64,000 nt of DNA from Branchiostoma belcheri. Its lineage: Eukaryota; Chordata; Leptocardii; Amphioxiformes; Branchiostomatidae. Below the pieces are notes generated by a model that saw only the letters and a list, made by a program, of their open reading frames with translations, had not been told where the DNA came from and did not search any database. This document shows positions 1 through 27,469 of the stretch, in pieces. The stretch is taken from NCBI RefSeq assembly GCF_001625305.1, contig NW_017802713.1, positions 2,724,809 to 2,788,808 on the forward strand, in the 5' to 3' direction. A program made the translations under genes and the position numbers. How positions within the stretch are numbered: position 1 is the stretch's first letter; each line of letters starts with the position of its first letter.

Positions 1-1631
1 TAATCCCTCGATAATCCACTAGGCTTCTTCGGGGTGGCCCGCACTTTATTTGTAATTGTATATAAGTTATCAAATATTGTTGTCTTTTATTTAGTGCAAA
101 CTGCAAATAAACAAATATGTGGCAAAAAGTACAGTTTTTAGGGCTTGGAAACCCGATTTTTCAAAGCCAATATTCTAGTCATTTATCTACAGAGTGAATT
201 GAAACCACACTATCCCAATGGACCTTCATGGAGCAAAAAGACCAAAAATTCTGACAGAAAATGGTTAACGGAAGGGCCCCGGGTTGATTTTCAGGGTACC
301 ACCCAGAAAATAAAGAACTCATTTTTGGGCTTGTTTCTGCAGTTTTAGACTCCAATGAACTAATGTGAGGCAGTATGTGTCAATATCACAAAGATTGCTT
401 TATTCAGAATATTTCCAATTTTGCTGCCCTGAAATCGCATAGGATGCCTTTAAAGACCTTCACCTTCGATGAAACGGTGTATGAACTCAAGAAATGAGGA
501 CGTCTACCTCAACGTGTAATAACTTGGAAGTGGTTTGTACAACACTTGACAAGCTGTCAATCTCCCACACTCAATACTCACCAAAATTACAACACTTGAC
601 AAGCTGTCAATCTCCCACACTCAATACTCACCAAAATTTTGTCAACGATTAAATTGTGCGATAAACTTGGAGCATGAACAACGGGGTATGGCTGCTTGGA
701 CTCAAGTAGTTTATACACTGTTGAAGTTTTACACGACAACAGAATAGTTTATTGCGTTGGTACACAAAAATTGCTTCGTAATTAAAGGATATTGGGCCCA
801 TCTATGGAAATTTCCGTTACATCACTCGTCATGTACAAGCTGTTAGTTTTCTCATGCTTATTGTCCACTTGAGATAAACAAGACACTTGGTAGGTGAAAT
901 TTGTGAAAACAGTTAATCATATGCTTGACGTATCGCCAATTAGTAAACATGTAGATTTTGGGTCCCACGACTCTGTAACATATCTGACTCTTTTTACACA
1001 CCGCGCTATATTGAGCTGTTCGGTTCTTACGTTGCACGGTTCTAGGGAAAATTAGTGTTGCTGACAAAATAATAAACCAAAATCTCAACATCATAAAGCA
1101 TTATGTTATAAAGCAATCCTCTTCATGTTTAATATTCGCAAAAGTACTCGTGACACAAGTGCTATATAATTATTATATAGCGTCCACATAAGAGAGGTAG
1201 TGCGTATGATTAGCTATTACATCTAATTATAGATATTTATGACCACCCATTGTCCTTGACACAAGTACCTACGTAATAGATTCTAAGTAGGAATTAAGAT
1301 AAGTGTGATGATAATCAAGATATGTCTGGCAAGACGTCAAATAGCTGAAAGCTCTTACATTTTATTTTATTTCATGCTCTAGATCTATACATTTATCAAA
1401 TATCATTAACAATGTTTTAATTCATTCTTGAAATAATCATGAAACAAGTTGGGTGTTAAAATTGATATTTCGCAATACTAGTACTTAGTCTACATGAAAG
1501 GAAATTACTAGTACTCCGGATCCCCTTGAAAGAAAATTGGGTCCAATTTTATCAATCTTAAGAGCTGTGGGTGCTACGTCATCAGACCACAATAACAACA
1601 GACAATATCATTTTATTGTCTTCGTGGTCTC
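1..1631. other. Upstream intergenic DNA
   Basis: AT-rich DNA with no coding exon that I can support. The only clear structure is a 50-bp unit present twice in tandem at 539-638. A short palindrome of TATAAT type lies at about 1162-1180. The short open frames here have no recognisable domain and no splice context. Confidence 0.6.
539..638. repeat. Two-copy 50-bp tandem repeat
   Basis: The block beginning ACAACACTTGACAAGCTGTC at 539 recurs exactly at 589. Both copies run to CCAAAATT. It is a simple recent tandem duplication about 1 kb upstream of the protease gene. Confidence 0.9.
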
Positions 1632-1638
1632 TATATAT
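1632..1638 (+). promoter_or_regulatory. TATA box of the CUB-protease gene
   Basis: TATATAT lies about 90 bp upstream of the start codon at 1726. This would place transcription start near 1660 and give a short 5' leader. The call rests on motif and spacing only. Confidence 0.6.
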
Positions 1639-1725
1639 TGTGGACAGACGTCGCCGTGCCATTTTGGTGAACACGGTGACTACAGACTAGACATCTCTTC
1701 AGTGTGACCATCAAAGTTCGAAGCG

Positions 1726-15398
<13,673 letters not shown>

Positions 15399-15744
15399 GC
15401 TAGACCGCGCCCCTGTACCGGGCAGTCTCAGCCAGACTCCAAAACAAGCTTACAAATAGTAGAAATCGGCGAAAATAGGGAGTATGATTTGGCAAAGGAG
15501 GTAAATGACAAGAGAAAGTTTAAGTGACATTTAGATAACCGAAGGCAACTGGGACGTTCCTAGCTGTGTATATCTCCTCTGCCAAATTACTTACCATATC
15601 TAACCGATTTTGTAACGTGCACTTGCTTCCCACAAGAATCTGGTATGTAGACTATGTGCCCGGCACTATTCTCGACTAAAAGTCTAAAGTAAAGACACAT
15701 GCTTGCACCACGCCAGCAGACACATGTCTGCGATATGCTTGCGA

Positions 15745-15750
15745 AATAAA
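15745..15750 (+). terminator. Polyadenylation signal of the CUB-protease gene
   Basis: AATAAA lies about 350 nt after the stop codon, followed by T/G-rich DNA. The convergent ZP-A gene ends at 16125 with its own signal at 16033, so the two 3' ends are separated by less than 300 bp. Confidence 0.6.
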
Positions 15751-16032
15751 ATATGCTTTGTGAAGGCATCAAATGTCTATCAGTTTTCCTTCATAGGCAG
15801 ATTAGATAGTTTTAGCTAGCCAAGGGCCACGACATATAGCATCCAGAGAACAGCCCTGGAGCGCTTTTGTTGCTACCCTACATGCGGCTCTGGCATAAAG
15901 GGCAGTCAGTAGTAAGTAAGTAAGTAAGTAAGCGTTGAGACAAAGATTATAGAAATAGAGCCTGGCATGATGGCAACAATTCCCCAATCCCGAAAAAATG
16001 ACGCATAGCTTGTGATGCTGTGAAGCCAACTC

Positions 16033-16038
16033 TTTATT
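16033..16038 (-). terminator. Polyadenylation signal of ZP-A
   Basis: Plus-strand TTTATT reads AATAAA on the minus strand, about 87 nt past the ZP-A stop codon. Confidence 0.6.
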
Positions 16039-16124
16039 TCTCCAACTTATTTCTTTACGACACTGCAATTACTGCTCACTATTTTCCTGTACCATGCTGA
16101 AGAGTTTAAACGCTAGTTAGTTAG

Positions 16125-16318
16125 TTAGTATGTCTCCGCGGTGTCGACAGGCTGGTACCGGAAGGCCATCTTGTCGCGGCGGTGTTTGTAGACGAACGCC
16201 ATGGCGGCGATGCCGAGAACGACCACGGCCAGACCGGCCACGGCGGCGACGGCGAGGGTCAGGGCCGGGGTCTGCGCAAAGTTGCTGGACGTGGAGGGCT
16301 TCTTCTCAGCATAGAAGT
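16125..16318 (-). CDS. ZP-A last exon: transmembrane helix and cytoplasmic tail
   Basis: Encodes a Ser/Thr-rich stem, an Ala/Val-rich membrane helix ([20 protein letters not shown]), a KHRRDK stop-transfer cluster and a tail ending TAETY before TAA. It is almost identical at DNA level to the ZP-B last exon at 35052-35245. Confidence 0.93.
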
Positions 16319-19300
16319 CTGTAGGCAAACAAAGCAAATGGTAAAATTATATCTCTTAGGCACACTGACTTAACTCTATGGATGATATCCTCTGAAGACC
16401 CCAAAACTAGTGCGCGCGGGCGAATAAAAAAATCCGGCCAAAAATAAAAATACTGCTAAACCACAGGAATACAAAGCTGGTATTGTAAATTTGCGGTAAT
16501 ACACAGCGACTTTTACGACAAGCCGGCACATGATGGCCTCTTGCGGGATTAATGAGTGGGCGCTGTACTGAGTTCTTGAGTTCCGTGGAGTTTCGGCAGC
16601 CTGGGTGTCATCGTCGTAGTTACCGCCGGCTTCCTGTTGTCGCTAGTTACCATGCATATGGACCACAGAGGATGGTACCCAGGCAAGAGCCTCGGAGGAC
16701 GTGATCTTTTTTTAGAACAGGCGAAAACCAATACTGCGCACGCGGATGTCATCCATAAATCAGCGTGGCCTTACAATAGCCAAAAACGTGCCCTAAAAGA
16801 AAAAAAATTATAGGGATTCCAGCCATAACGCAACAGGACAAAAATTATCACAAACACACTGTGATAACAAAAGCAAATAATTTGAAGCAGATAGATGTAA
16901 AGTTGGGTTTTCATGAAAGTTCATCTGTGTTGGTAGTAATAATAGTAAAACGTTAAACTTTATTTCAACACAGAGTTTACAGAGAGATCAAATTTTCAGC
17001 GACCACTGTCGCCTTCATCAGGATAATTAATGACCAATCACTTCGCAACGCGATCTGACGAGAGTTACGGTTTACAAACAAGTGACCTTATTCACACGAG
17101 ACTTTACTGATACGTGACGTAAGCAATTGATCAAAAGTGTCATGGAGTTTATATCGTCCACCATCTCTATTAAGTGAAGACTGAAGTGCTCTGATATACA
17201 TGGCCTTCTTAATGCCTCTTAAAAAGTAGTCCTGTTCAGTGTCCAGTATTCTAACTTTGTCCAGAGAGACGGTATGGCCCGGTGATTTGATGTGTTGAAA
17301 AACTTCGGATGACAGCGAGCTGGGGCGTTTGTGTTCAAGAAATCTGGTCCTCAGTGAGCGTTCTGTCTCGCCAATGTAGGATTCTTTGCAGGTCCCCTGC
17401 CTTGTGATTTCCTGATACGGAATGCGGTACACTACGCCACACTTCTCTTCTTTAGGTGTTGTGTCCTTTGGTGCCATGAGGAGCTGTTTCAGTGTGTTGG
17501 CGGGTTTGAAGGAGGTGGAGATGCCGTGTGAAGCGAAGATTCTGCGAAGGGGTTCTGAGACGGTCTTGATGTACGTGAGTGATGAGGCCTTTGTCCTTCT
17601 GTTTTGCTCCCAGGTTTCTGTTGTTCTGTTGGGTGGGCTTCGGTGCAGTCGCCTTGTCTATGGCCTATTTAGGGTACCCACAGTCCGTAAGGGCCTGTTG
17701 TATGTGTTGTTTTTCTGTATCCCTGTCCTGTGGATCTGTGATGATGGAGTCAGCTCTGTGGAACAATGTCTTAACGACTCCAAGCTTGTGTTCCAGAGGA
17801 TGGTTGAATATGAAGTTGAGGTACTGGTCTGTGTGTGTAGGTTTCCGGTAGATAGTCAGGCGCAGTGAACCGTTGTCTTGGATCGTGGTGAGAGTGTCGA
17901 GGAAGGGGAGGGTTCTGTCTTGTTCTGCTTCCGATGTGAATTTGGTCTGTGAATTCCTGTGCGTGGGCTTTCTCCAGTTTGGTGTGGGTGTCGTCGACGT
18001 ACCGGAACCACCAGCGGGGCGGGTGTGTAGCTGTAGTTATAGCGTTCTAAGTGTTCCATGTACGAGTTTCATATTATGGGTGACAACGGAGACCCCATCG
18101 CTGCCCCGTGTATCTGTTGGTAGAAGATGCCGTAATACAGAAAGTAGGTGCAATGTAAGCAGACTTCCAGTAGTTTGACGCAGGTAACATTGATGGACGC
18201 TATGGTAAGGTGGGGTTCTCTTGAAGTCTTCGTAGAATGATGTACAGTGCTTTGTTGACAGGAACAGACGTGAAGAGTGAAACAACGTCAAAAGAGCGGA
18301 GTTCCCCTCTGGAACACAAGCTTGGGGTCGTTAAGACTTTGTTCCACAGAGATAGCTCCATCATCACAGATCCACAGGACAGGGATTCAGAAAAACAACA
18401 CATACAACAGGCTCTCAAGGACTGTGGTTACCCTAAATAGGCCATAGACAAGGCGACTGCACAGAAGCCCACCCAACAGAACAACAGAAACCTGGGAGCA
18501 AAACAGAAGGACAAAGGCCTCATCACTCTCCCGTACATCAAGACCGTCTCAGAATCCCTACGTAGAATCTTCGCCTCACACGGCATCTCCACCTCCTTCA
18601 AACCCACTAACACACTGAAACAGCTCCTCATGGCACCGAAGGGCAAAACACATAAAGAAGAGACGTTTGGCGTACGCAGTGTACTGCATTCCGTGTCAGG
18701 GAACCACAAGGCAGGTGAACTGCAAAGAATCCTACATTGGCGAGACAGAACGCTCACTGAGGACCAGATTTCTTGAACACAAACGCCCCAGCTCGCTGTC
18801 ATCTGAACATCGAATCACCGGGTCATACTGTCTCTCTGGACAAAGTTAGAATACTGGACACTGAACAGGACTACTTTCTAAGAGGCATTAAGGAGGCCAT
18901 ATATATCAGAGCACTTCAGCATTCACTTAATAGAGATGGTGGACGATATAAACTCCCTGGCACTTTTGATCAATTGCTTACGTCACGTACCAATAAAGTC
19001 TCGTGTGAATAAGGTTACGTGTTTGTAAACCGTAACTCTCGCGACATCACGTTGCGAAGTAATTGGTTATTAATTATCCTGATGAAGACGACAGTGGTCG
19101 CTGAAAATTTGATCTCTCTGTAAACTGTTTGTTGGAATAAAGTTCAACGTTTTACTACGTAAAGTTAGGTTGTTCGACTAGAAAAACGCACCGACGCCCT
19201 CGTCGTCTCCGGGCATGCGCAGGAAGATGGGGCCCGCGGACACTTGACGTAGCTGGTTGCTAGGCGTGGCCTCACGTTTCTCCCGGTCACCACGCCTCAT

Positions 19301-22300
19301 GCATCCCATGGTGCACTGGGAGTTGGGGTCCGACCCGTCACAGACCTGCGAGAGAGATGAGACAGGAAAAAAGACGAGAAAGATTCAATGCGCGATACAA
19401 ATATACTGTTTGCCGAACTGGGACTGCAACTCGATGTCAATGTAGTACTATCAAGAAAAAAATCCCCACCTGAATTACGCAGTGCAGGTAGACTTGGTTC
19501 TGTCCGTTGGCGAACTGGAAAGCGCGAAACCCAAAACGTTCCACCTTCGGGAGGGATGTGTTGTACATCATCACAGTAGGGTCTTCGGGACAGCTGCGAC
19601 AAAACATGAATGTTATCAACTTATATAACTTATCAATTATTCATTTGAAAATAACGAAATCCTGACAAGAGCTGCTTTTACCTACGGATGCAGTTTTATT
19701 CTAAGAATAACATGGGAGTAAAGGCCTACTTGTTTTCGATGACGCTGTAGATGACAGTATCGGTCGGGTTCCGTGAAGGCGTGGCCACGCAGGAGTCCAC
19801 CCTGATGCGGAGATTGTCGTCAGAGGAGAGCCGCACCTGCGCGTACGCCCTCTCGTTCAGCTGCAGTTCCACCGGCCCCGTGTGCGCGGAGTAGAACGAC
19901 GAACTGCGGTAAAACTGCAGCGCGATGTCAAACTGCCCCTCCCTCTCAAGGTTGTACCTCACGGCGTTGGAGTCTGCCGTAAACTGGGCGGAAACTACGG
20001 ACTTGCGCGGTAGCTTGCAGGTAACAGGGACCTCGAGCTGAAGGTCCCGGATGATGACGCTGTGATTGGTCGAGTACATGAGGACCTTGTTGGTGTAGAT
20101 GACGTGAGCATCTGTTTCCTATTGCGAGGAAAAAACATAATGTGCAGAAATTTTTCAATATCTGAGTTGCTCTCTATGTTCTCTTAAACTTCAAGCTACT
20201 GAACAGAAAAAATGGCGTCTAAGTTAGGCTTTTATCATGGTTGACAAAGAAAGGAAACCTAGTAAATGTAATCCGACATCATGTATAAATATAAGTCAAA
20301 CGTACGTTCCTTTTCGTCCCACAGTCGCTGAGTTTAGTCGCTAAGATGAGGTGAGAACCATTGTTGTAGGCCTTACAGGTGGGGTCGGCGAAGTGCATAA
20401 AATTCCCATCAAGCCACGGGGCAACCCACAGGTCAAAGGTCACTGTCATCATGTCGGAGTCGCAGGAACCGCTGATACCTAAATCTGCACAAGGACATGG
20501 TATCAACATATGTGGGAGGATGTAGTTGAAGTTAATTTTTTAGATTCTTCTTTGGAATTTCATTCAATATCTAAAATTATTGTCCCAAAAGGAATAACAC
20601 GTACCAGGTTGAGAAGTTTGCAGTGGTGGGGTGATCGTAGGAAGATCAGTGCCGTTGGCACCTGGAAAGGTTTTGGCAAAACAGATTAATTATCACTCCA
20701 CTCTCCTGTCCATAATTTCAAGACAAAGCATTTCTGATGTGAAAAATAGATTTTCAATCATATTTAGACTTTTCTAGTACAATGTACTAGAATGCCCCTG
20801 TCCAACACATAGCAGAGCTAGAATTATAATATTCAACAGGCTCTGTGGATCCGTGCAATCATGGCCGTCCTAGTGTGTCGACGTCATTTTCTAATTGATA
20901 GGGAGCAGCAACTTGCCACAGAACATATAGAATAACATCGCTAACTCATGTTAAACGTACCACATACTGCCACGTAGTCGCGTGATCGCGTGAACAAGAA
21001 AAAGAAATGAAGATGCATGCAACCAAAAGACCATATAACGTAGGTTTCCTAATCTTGTCGACCAAATTGCATGATATGGCTCGTAATAGATACTAGTAAG
21101 TCTACAATGCATACTTTGTGACATGACAGTTTGATGTGCCATTCTTCAACACCTCTGGGGACGAGAAAGTTTTTAAGCCAATGTTACGAGTACTCACCAC
21201 AAACCACGCTGACGTCTTCATAGTGGTAGCAATTATGGCTTCCCCAACCGTTATGTGTGCAGTACTGCAGGGAACTCTCGTACCCGTTGCAGTTAAGGTT
21301 GTCCATCCAAATGGGTCCGCTGCCCTGGCCGTAGTACGCTCTGTAGTAGTAGGTGGAATAGTCGGAGAATCCTAGTTCACGGCAGATGACTCGGGCTTCT
21401 TGCCAACCGAAGCCGTCGTCACAGACAGTCCCCCACTGTCCGTTGTAGTAGACCTCCACTCTGCCGTAGCTGTAGCCGTTTCCACCCCTCAGTCGGATCT
21501 GGAAGCCTGTTGGATGTGATAAAGTGTGGCGTTTAGAATTCTTTTATGACACGACAGGTTCAAACGCGATATGTGCCTCCTTTTGACGTCTGTTAACATA
21601 CGGCCCTACATGGCACAGTCGGCGATTTGACAGGATATTTGTAAGGGACAATGTGAAATTTACCGTAATGTCAAAAGGCATTTCCCTAGATCAAAGTACT
21701 TACTGTGATTGTTCCAGGCCGTGGTCCACCAACTGTCAGGAACCGTGGTCGGTTCTTGGGTGCCCCAGTATTCTGTAAAATAGACAGATATTGATTGTAG
21801 TTAATCTATTTAAACGTTATTTTAGTTTAATTATTATAAATTAATGTAGTTTAAATTTAGTTAGCAGGAAAGCAGGGCAAATTTTAAGGCCGGTAACTGC
21901 TTTGATATGTTACTCGCCTTGATATCGGATTCTGAACCCGTTGTCTACTACACTTCCATCGCTTGTGAAGTGGATCAGAACTTCGTTGGATGAGCTATAG
22001 AAGTACCTCCAGGATCCCGTTCCATCAAGACTGCAATTTTATAACGACAGTTCAACACTTCATGTCGAAAACCATTAAACGTCATATAGTGATAAATCTT
22101 GTTGTAGAACAGTGCATGCCGGACACAGCTGTTCATTTCCATCATTGCATGTGCTAATATATTAATTATTCCACTCCTATACTGACAGTTTAATGTTAAC
22201 TGCCCATAATATATGCTTTTCATATAGAGAACTTTATTGACACAACAAAAGTACAGCGACTTTCGTAAGGTCTAAGACATGTAGATATACAGACAAATAT

Positions 22301-22911
22301 ACATGGGTACAACGAAATTAACCTACGTACAAAACACTAATGGGTCAACTAATAGTACTTGTTCAAAGGTCTAAACATTCTTTGATATATTTACCTAATT
22401 ATCTATTTGTACACAGTAAGGGTTATTGCCTTCTAGGATGAAATTAGATTTATCTATAGCATGATGAAATGTAACAAATTCCAAGAGACATACCGGGCAA
22501 GTCTGGGAGAACTAGTGGATCGACCGTCGTAGATGTTCAGGTAGTCGTGACCGGATTCCAACTGGAAACGTTCCACCACAACTTCCAGGGTAGATCCAGG
22601 TGATCCAGTGATGGTCCATCGGCAGTTGGCGTTGTTGAAGTAGTTGTTTGGGTAGTGTGGACTGTCGATGACACCGGAAGATTGGTAAAAGTATCCGCCA
22701 CAGGGAACGACGGGGGGTCCTGTCGTGTAGGAATGAAAATCGCTGTGTATGAAACTGTTTGCTCCTGTTTCACTATATTCGGAATTTGTTTTACTAAGCC
22801 ATACTAATAAAGTATTGTAAGATATCTTGAACTAAACACCTATCTTTTATTGATCATATAAGTATCCTAAGCAATGTTTTTTTATCAGGTGTCCGACAGT
22901 TGTTTTCAACA

Positions 22912-22997
<86 letters not shown>

Positions 22998-23111
22998 GAC
23001 TAACNNNNNNNNNNNNNNNNNNNNNNNNNNNNNNNNNNNNNNNNNNNNNNNNNNNNNNNNNNNNNNNNNNNNNNNNNNNNNNNNNNNNNNNNNNNNNNNT
23101 TACGTTAACTA

Positions 23112-23195
<84 letters not shown>

Positions 23196-24965
23196 GCAAC
23201 ATAATCTGACAGCCGGATAGCTGGCGCCTTGAAAAAAAATTGTTCAATGAAATTCACCAAGAAGTCTATGTCTTCAATTGTTTGTTTGTGTGATGTGGCG
23301 GTATCCAGGCTGCAGCCCAAGACCGACTTGTTGCGAAAGGATATAATATCTACACCTGACGGAAGCATGTGTTCCACGAACTCTAGTTGATTTTTAGATT
23401 AATTTTTGCTCTGAAATTTCATTGAATTTCTAAAATGGATATTGTTACAAAAGAAATTCTTGCGGTTACAACACACTTCGTAACGTTAAAATGTCTTCTT
23501 GCAAAATATGACATACCGGATTGAGATGTGTACCATGATGGGGAGACCGTAGGAAGATCAGTGGCGCTGGCCCCTCCTACAGATGATTCTAAACAGATAA
23601 ATTAAAAAAAACATCCTAAATTGTCGGGTCTGTTCTTCAATATAAGACATGTCGAGAAGATGATGAAGGGATAGAAGATTTAAACAATTTAAATACTCGA
23701 GCCTTTACTGGGGTGCCTCTATGCAAAAAACAAAATCATAACGTTTAACAGGATCGATATCTGCGTTTCAGTGTAGGAGGCAGTAACCTGTCACAGAAAA
23801 TGTAGGACCACTAATTCATGAATGAATTAATGAATGAATAAACTTTATTGCTCGACAATCGTACATGGTACAATGTGTGGCAGAAATACAACAATACCAC
23901 AAAACTAAACTATCTTATTACATTTCTTACTACAAACTACTATCTATACAGTATACATGTATGAGTTACTAGTATAATATGTTCATGTATTGATGATATG
24001 GTCTCGCTTACGAAATAAAGTGTACAGAAATTGGCCTACGTAAGCAGATATGGTAGTTGGACATGATAATAATTCATGGAATGTACCGTGTACCAAATTT
24101 GGTGATGTGAAACTTACCACATACTTCCACGTAGTCGTGACAGCAGTCGTTCGTAGAGGCACAGACCCTGTCACACCAGCAGCCTCCTGCATTTACGCCA
24201 CACCCTTCTGATGAACAGCTTCCTGTACATGTTAGGCCACAGCAAGTAATTCTTATGAATGACATCAGCGCGCGCATTAATTTTTTCCTGACTTTGGAAA
24301 AAAAAAAGAAATTTTCTTGCCTTCTGACAATGGTCAACATGACGAAAATGGGCAAAGATATCTGTTGCCATGCCGCAAGGTGGATGGCAGATAACATCAA
24401 GAGAGGAGACAAGAAAAGGCTCTGATTTAATGTTTTGATGCAGTGATATGAGCTGCTGGTTGTGTATATGTGATGTTCCCACTGAATCAAAACCATTTGA
24501 ACAATGATTGGGTCAAAATTCTAAAATGTAGGAACCTTGTTTTTTTTAGGCCCGTCTTGTTTTTTTTCGCCCTCTCGCATTAAATTTGGAGTCTGCGGAG
24601 GATGTCATCCATAACATTTACATGCTGTGGCCTTAGTTTAGAAAAAGGGCGATATTGTAGGTAAGATTCGTTGAGCTATAGATCCACCACAATCACCTTT
24701 GAGTACTCAACCAGGGGATCCCGTTAACAATCAAACACCGACATGAAATCAAAAGGTTACTACTTTCAAGTTCAATGCTGCTTATTTGCGGCAAAGGCAG
24801 CGTGTTTTCTATTTTCAAACTGGTTGTTCCTGTTCTACTATATGCAGAAAATACAGCTATTCTTATTGATCATATAAATATCATAAGCAATGGTCTTTAT
24901 CAGGTTTCCGACAGTTATTTTCAACAATATGACATACATCTATATCTATCTATCTGTATATCTAC

Positions 24966-25047
<82 letters not shown>

Positions 25048-25067
25048 GATAGATAGATAGATAGATA

Positions 25068-25115
<48 letters not shown>

Positions 25116-25144
25116 ATCTATCTATCTTTCTATCTATCTATCTT

Positions 25145-25223
<79 letters not shown>

Positions 25224-27401
25224 ATCTATCTATCTATTTATATAACTGATAGATTATATAGATTATAGATTATCTTTTACCTATTCATCATGGCGATATA
25301 TGAAAAGCCTACCTGTTGACAGTGTTGTCCACCACAATGACTGGCCAGGAGTTGTTGAACCTAACGAAACGACGGGAGATTTCAAAATTATGTAAAGTGA
25401 ATTTGGCTGGTGTGAAACATTATGGTGAAATTCCTTCCTTTAAAAACAAAAGGCCACCTGATGCAAGAAAAGCTTACCTGTTGCCCACCACCATGGATCG
25501 TCAGTAGTTGTAGAACCTAAAAATAAAGGATTGAAGGTAGATTTCCAACAATGCAAAGCGTGCCTCTGCCGGTGCCCTAATCTTCTTCTATAACTTCTAA
25601 CACATTAGAATCCGTTATCACTTTGTCAACTCTGAATTTGGCTAATGGTCTGCAAATTACAAATCATTGAAAGTGTCATGAGTGTAAAATCTCACCAACC
25701 TGTGGGACACGATCCAGGGTTCAGGACAACGTCGTCAATGGCGATGTCCCCTCTGAAGCTGCTACCACGAACACCTTCAAACACGACCTGCACACAACAA
25801 CATTATGACGCTCAACTCATACGTTTATTAGCAAGTTGAATTAACCGTATACCCATTACCACGCGAATATCTGTGACGTAAAATGTGATGTCGCTGACGA
25901 AAAATGGTTGTTTCGTGTCGTAGGCTCATTCTAGCTATTAAAGGTACTCCTCACGTATCTTGTTTTATGGCGCGCGTGTCTGTGTGTGCGTGTGTGCGTT
26001 TGTGTGTGTGTGGTGGGGGGGGGGTGCGTGTGCGTGTGTCTGTGTGTGTGTCTGTGTGTGTGTGTGCGTTTGTGTGTGTGTGTATGTGTGCGTTTGTGTG
26101 TGCGTGCGCGTGTGTGTTTGTGTGTGTCTGTGTTTGTGTGTGTGTTTGTGTGTTTGTGTGCGTCTGTGTGCGTTTGTGTGTGTGTGTGTGTTTGCATGTG
26201 TGTATGTGCCGTCGTCCTTTAAGACCTGTTGTCCAAACCTTTTGGTAGATTATAAAGACTTGCACGGAAGCCAGATGCCAGCTATTTCCTTGGTTGTTCG
26301 ACCGGCTCCATTCAATGGATGACCCAACGCGCACCCGTAGTTCCCCGATGTCAGTCCCGTACATGTGATAGGCGAACTGCAGGCAGAACCATCCACTGTC
26401 GGAGATGGTGGGGCTGAGAAGACGTGCTACGGCTCCCGCCACACTGGAGGAAGTCTCGATATACATGTAGTATCCTGGAAAGATTGTTCAACATTTGCTT
26501 TCCTCACTTTTGTGTCGTAAAGCACAAACAAGGTAGCGCATTTCTGCCTGCAGATTTGGCTGTGAGAGAAATATAGCCAGGTCTGCTTAATTAGCCAACC
26601 CTTGGGACTGTCACCCTACATAGAATACAACGAAACATAAACTTTATAGCACAACAATTGTAAGAGGTACAAAGTCTGGCATCTATATAAGCTGAGCGGC
26701 CGGAAACCTAATCTCCTGTTTCAGGAATATGTCTTACCTACAGTCTACTTACCTATGGGTCTAAAGTCAAGATACCTGGTCACTATAGACCAATTTCTTA
26801 ATGCTTGGGCAAATGGGAAAATGATGGGACAATCAAGGACTGACAACAATGGCCAGGTGGTCTTCATGTAGAGGTGGTCACATAGTACAGGTTGGAGTCT
26901 GATTCGTCCAAGGAAACAGTTTAAAACAGCTCATGAAACAATAGGAGGACGGTATTTTATCAGGAAGATAAAATGCCTGAGGTGTAGCAAACAAACGAAA
27001 ACGCATTTCTGAAACAAGAATTCGGAGAGCTCATACCTCCATGAAACATATGAGTTTTTCTAAAGGTTGTTACACAGTACACTACAGTACAGAACAAAAT
27101 AACACAGGTTTTTGCTTTTAAACACACAGTAGCACCTCTGGCCTGGTTATGGTCATGTAGGCTATGCCAGGGGGACAACCTCATTAATCAAACCCGGCAG
27201 GCGCTGCCTCCACCCCGCACATCTGTTTTCCCTGCCACCTCGCACATCTGTTTTCCCGGAAGTTCTGCTGCAGTACCAAGGTCAGCCACCAGGAGGCCCA
27301 TATTTGACCTTGACCTTTGGCTTCCTAAGACCTACCAGCATACCAAATATCATTACAATCCATAAAGGCGTTCTGAAGTTATGCTGACTACAAATGTGCG
27401 G

Positions 27402-27469
<68 letters not shown>

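Larger units (their letters stand above)
16945..19165. mobile_element. Palindromic Penelope-like element with RT and GIY-YIG remnants
   Basis: Sits in the last intron of ZP-A. Two arms, 16945-17797 (minus sense) and about 18303-19165 (plus sense), are inverted repeats of one another. Both carry a GIY-YIG endonuclease segment ([19 protein letters not shown]) and the same termini (GATCAAATTTTCAGCGACCA). The roughly 500-bp spacer (18303-17797, minus strand) encodes reverse-transcriptase remnants: [12 protein letters not shown], then in other frames motifs of the AMGSPLSP type and [20 protein letters not shown] sequence. Frameshifts are present in both arms, so it is a dead copy. Head-to-head partial copies are typical of Penelope elements. 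Confidence 0.88.

Noticed and set aside
17422..17868. Plus-strand open frames of 90-148 codons over the Penelope element
   Set aside because: They are antisense to the RT and endonuclease remnants and have no homology that I recognise.
20479..20484. Using the AG at 20479-20480 as acceptor of the first ZP exon of ZP-A
   Set aside because: The paralogue has GG at that place, while the CAG six bases upstream is present in both and gives equal exon lengths (179 nt).
22874..23247. Long open frames through CA/GT repeats (also 25931-26466 and 27381-27629)
   Set aside because: They encode only His/Thr or Cys/Val repeats from microsatellites, and the first runs across an N gap.
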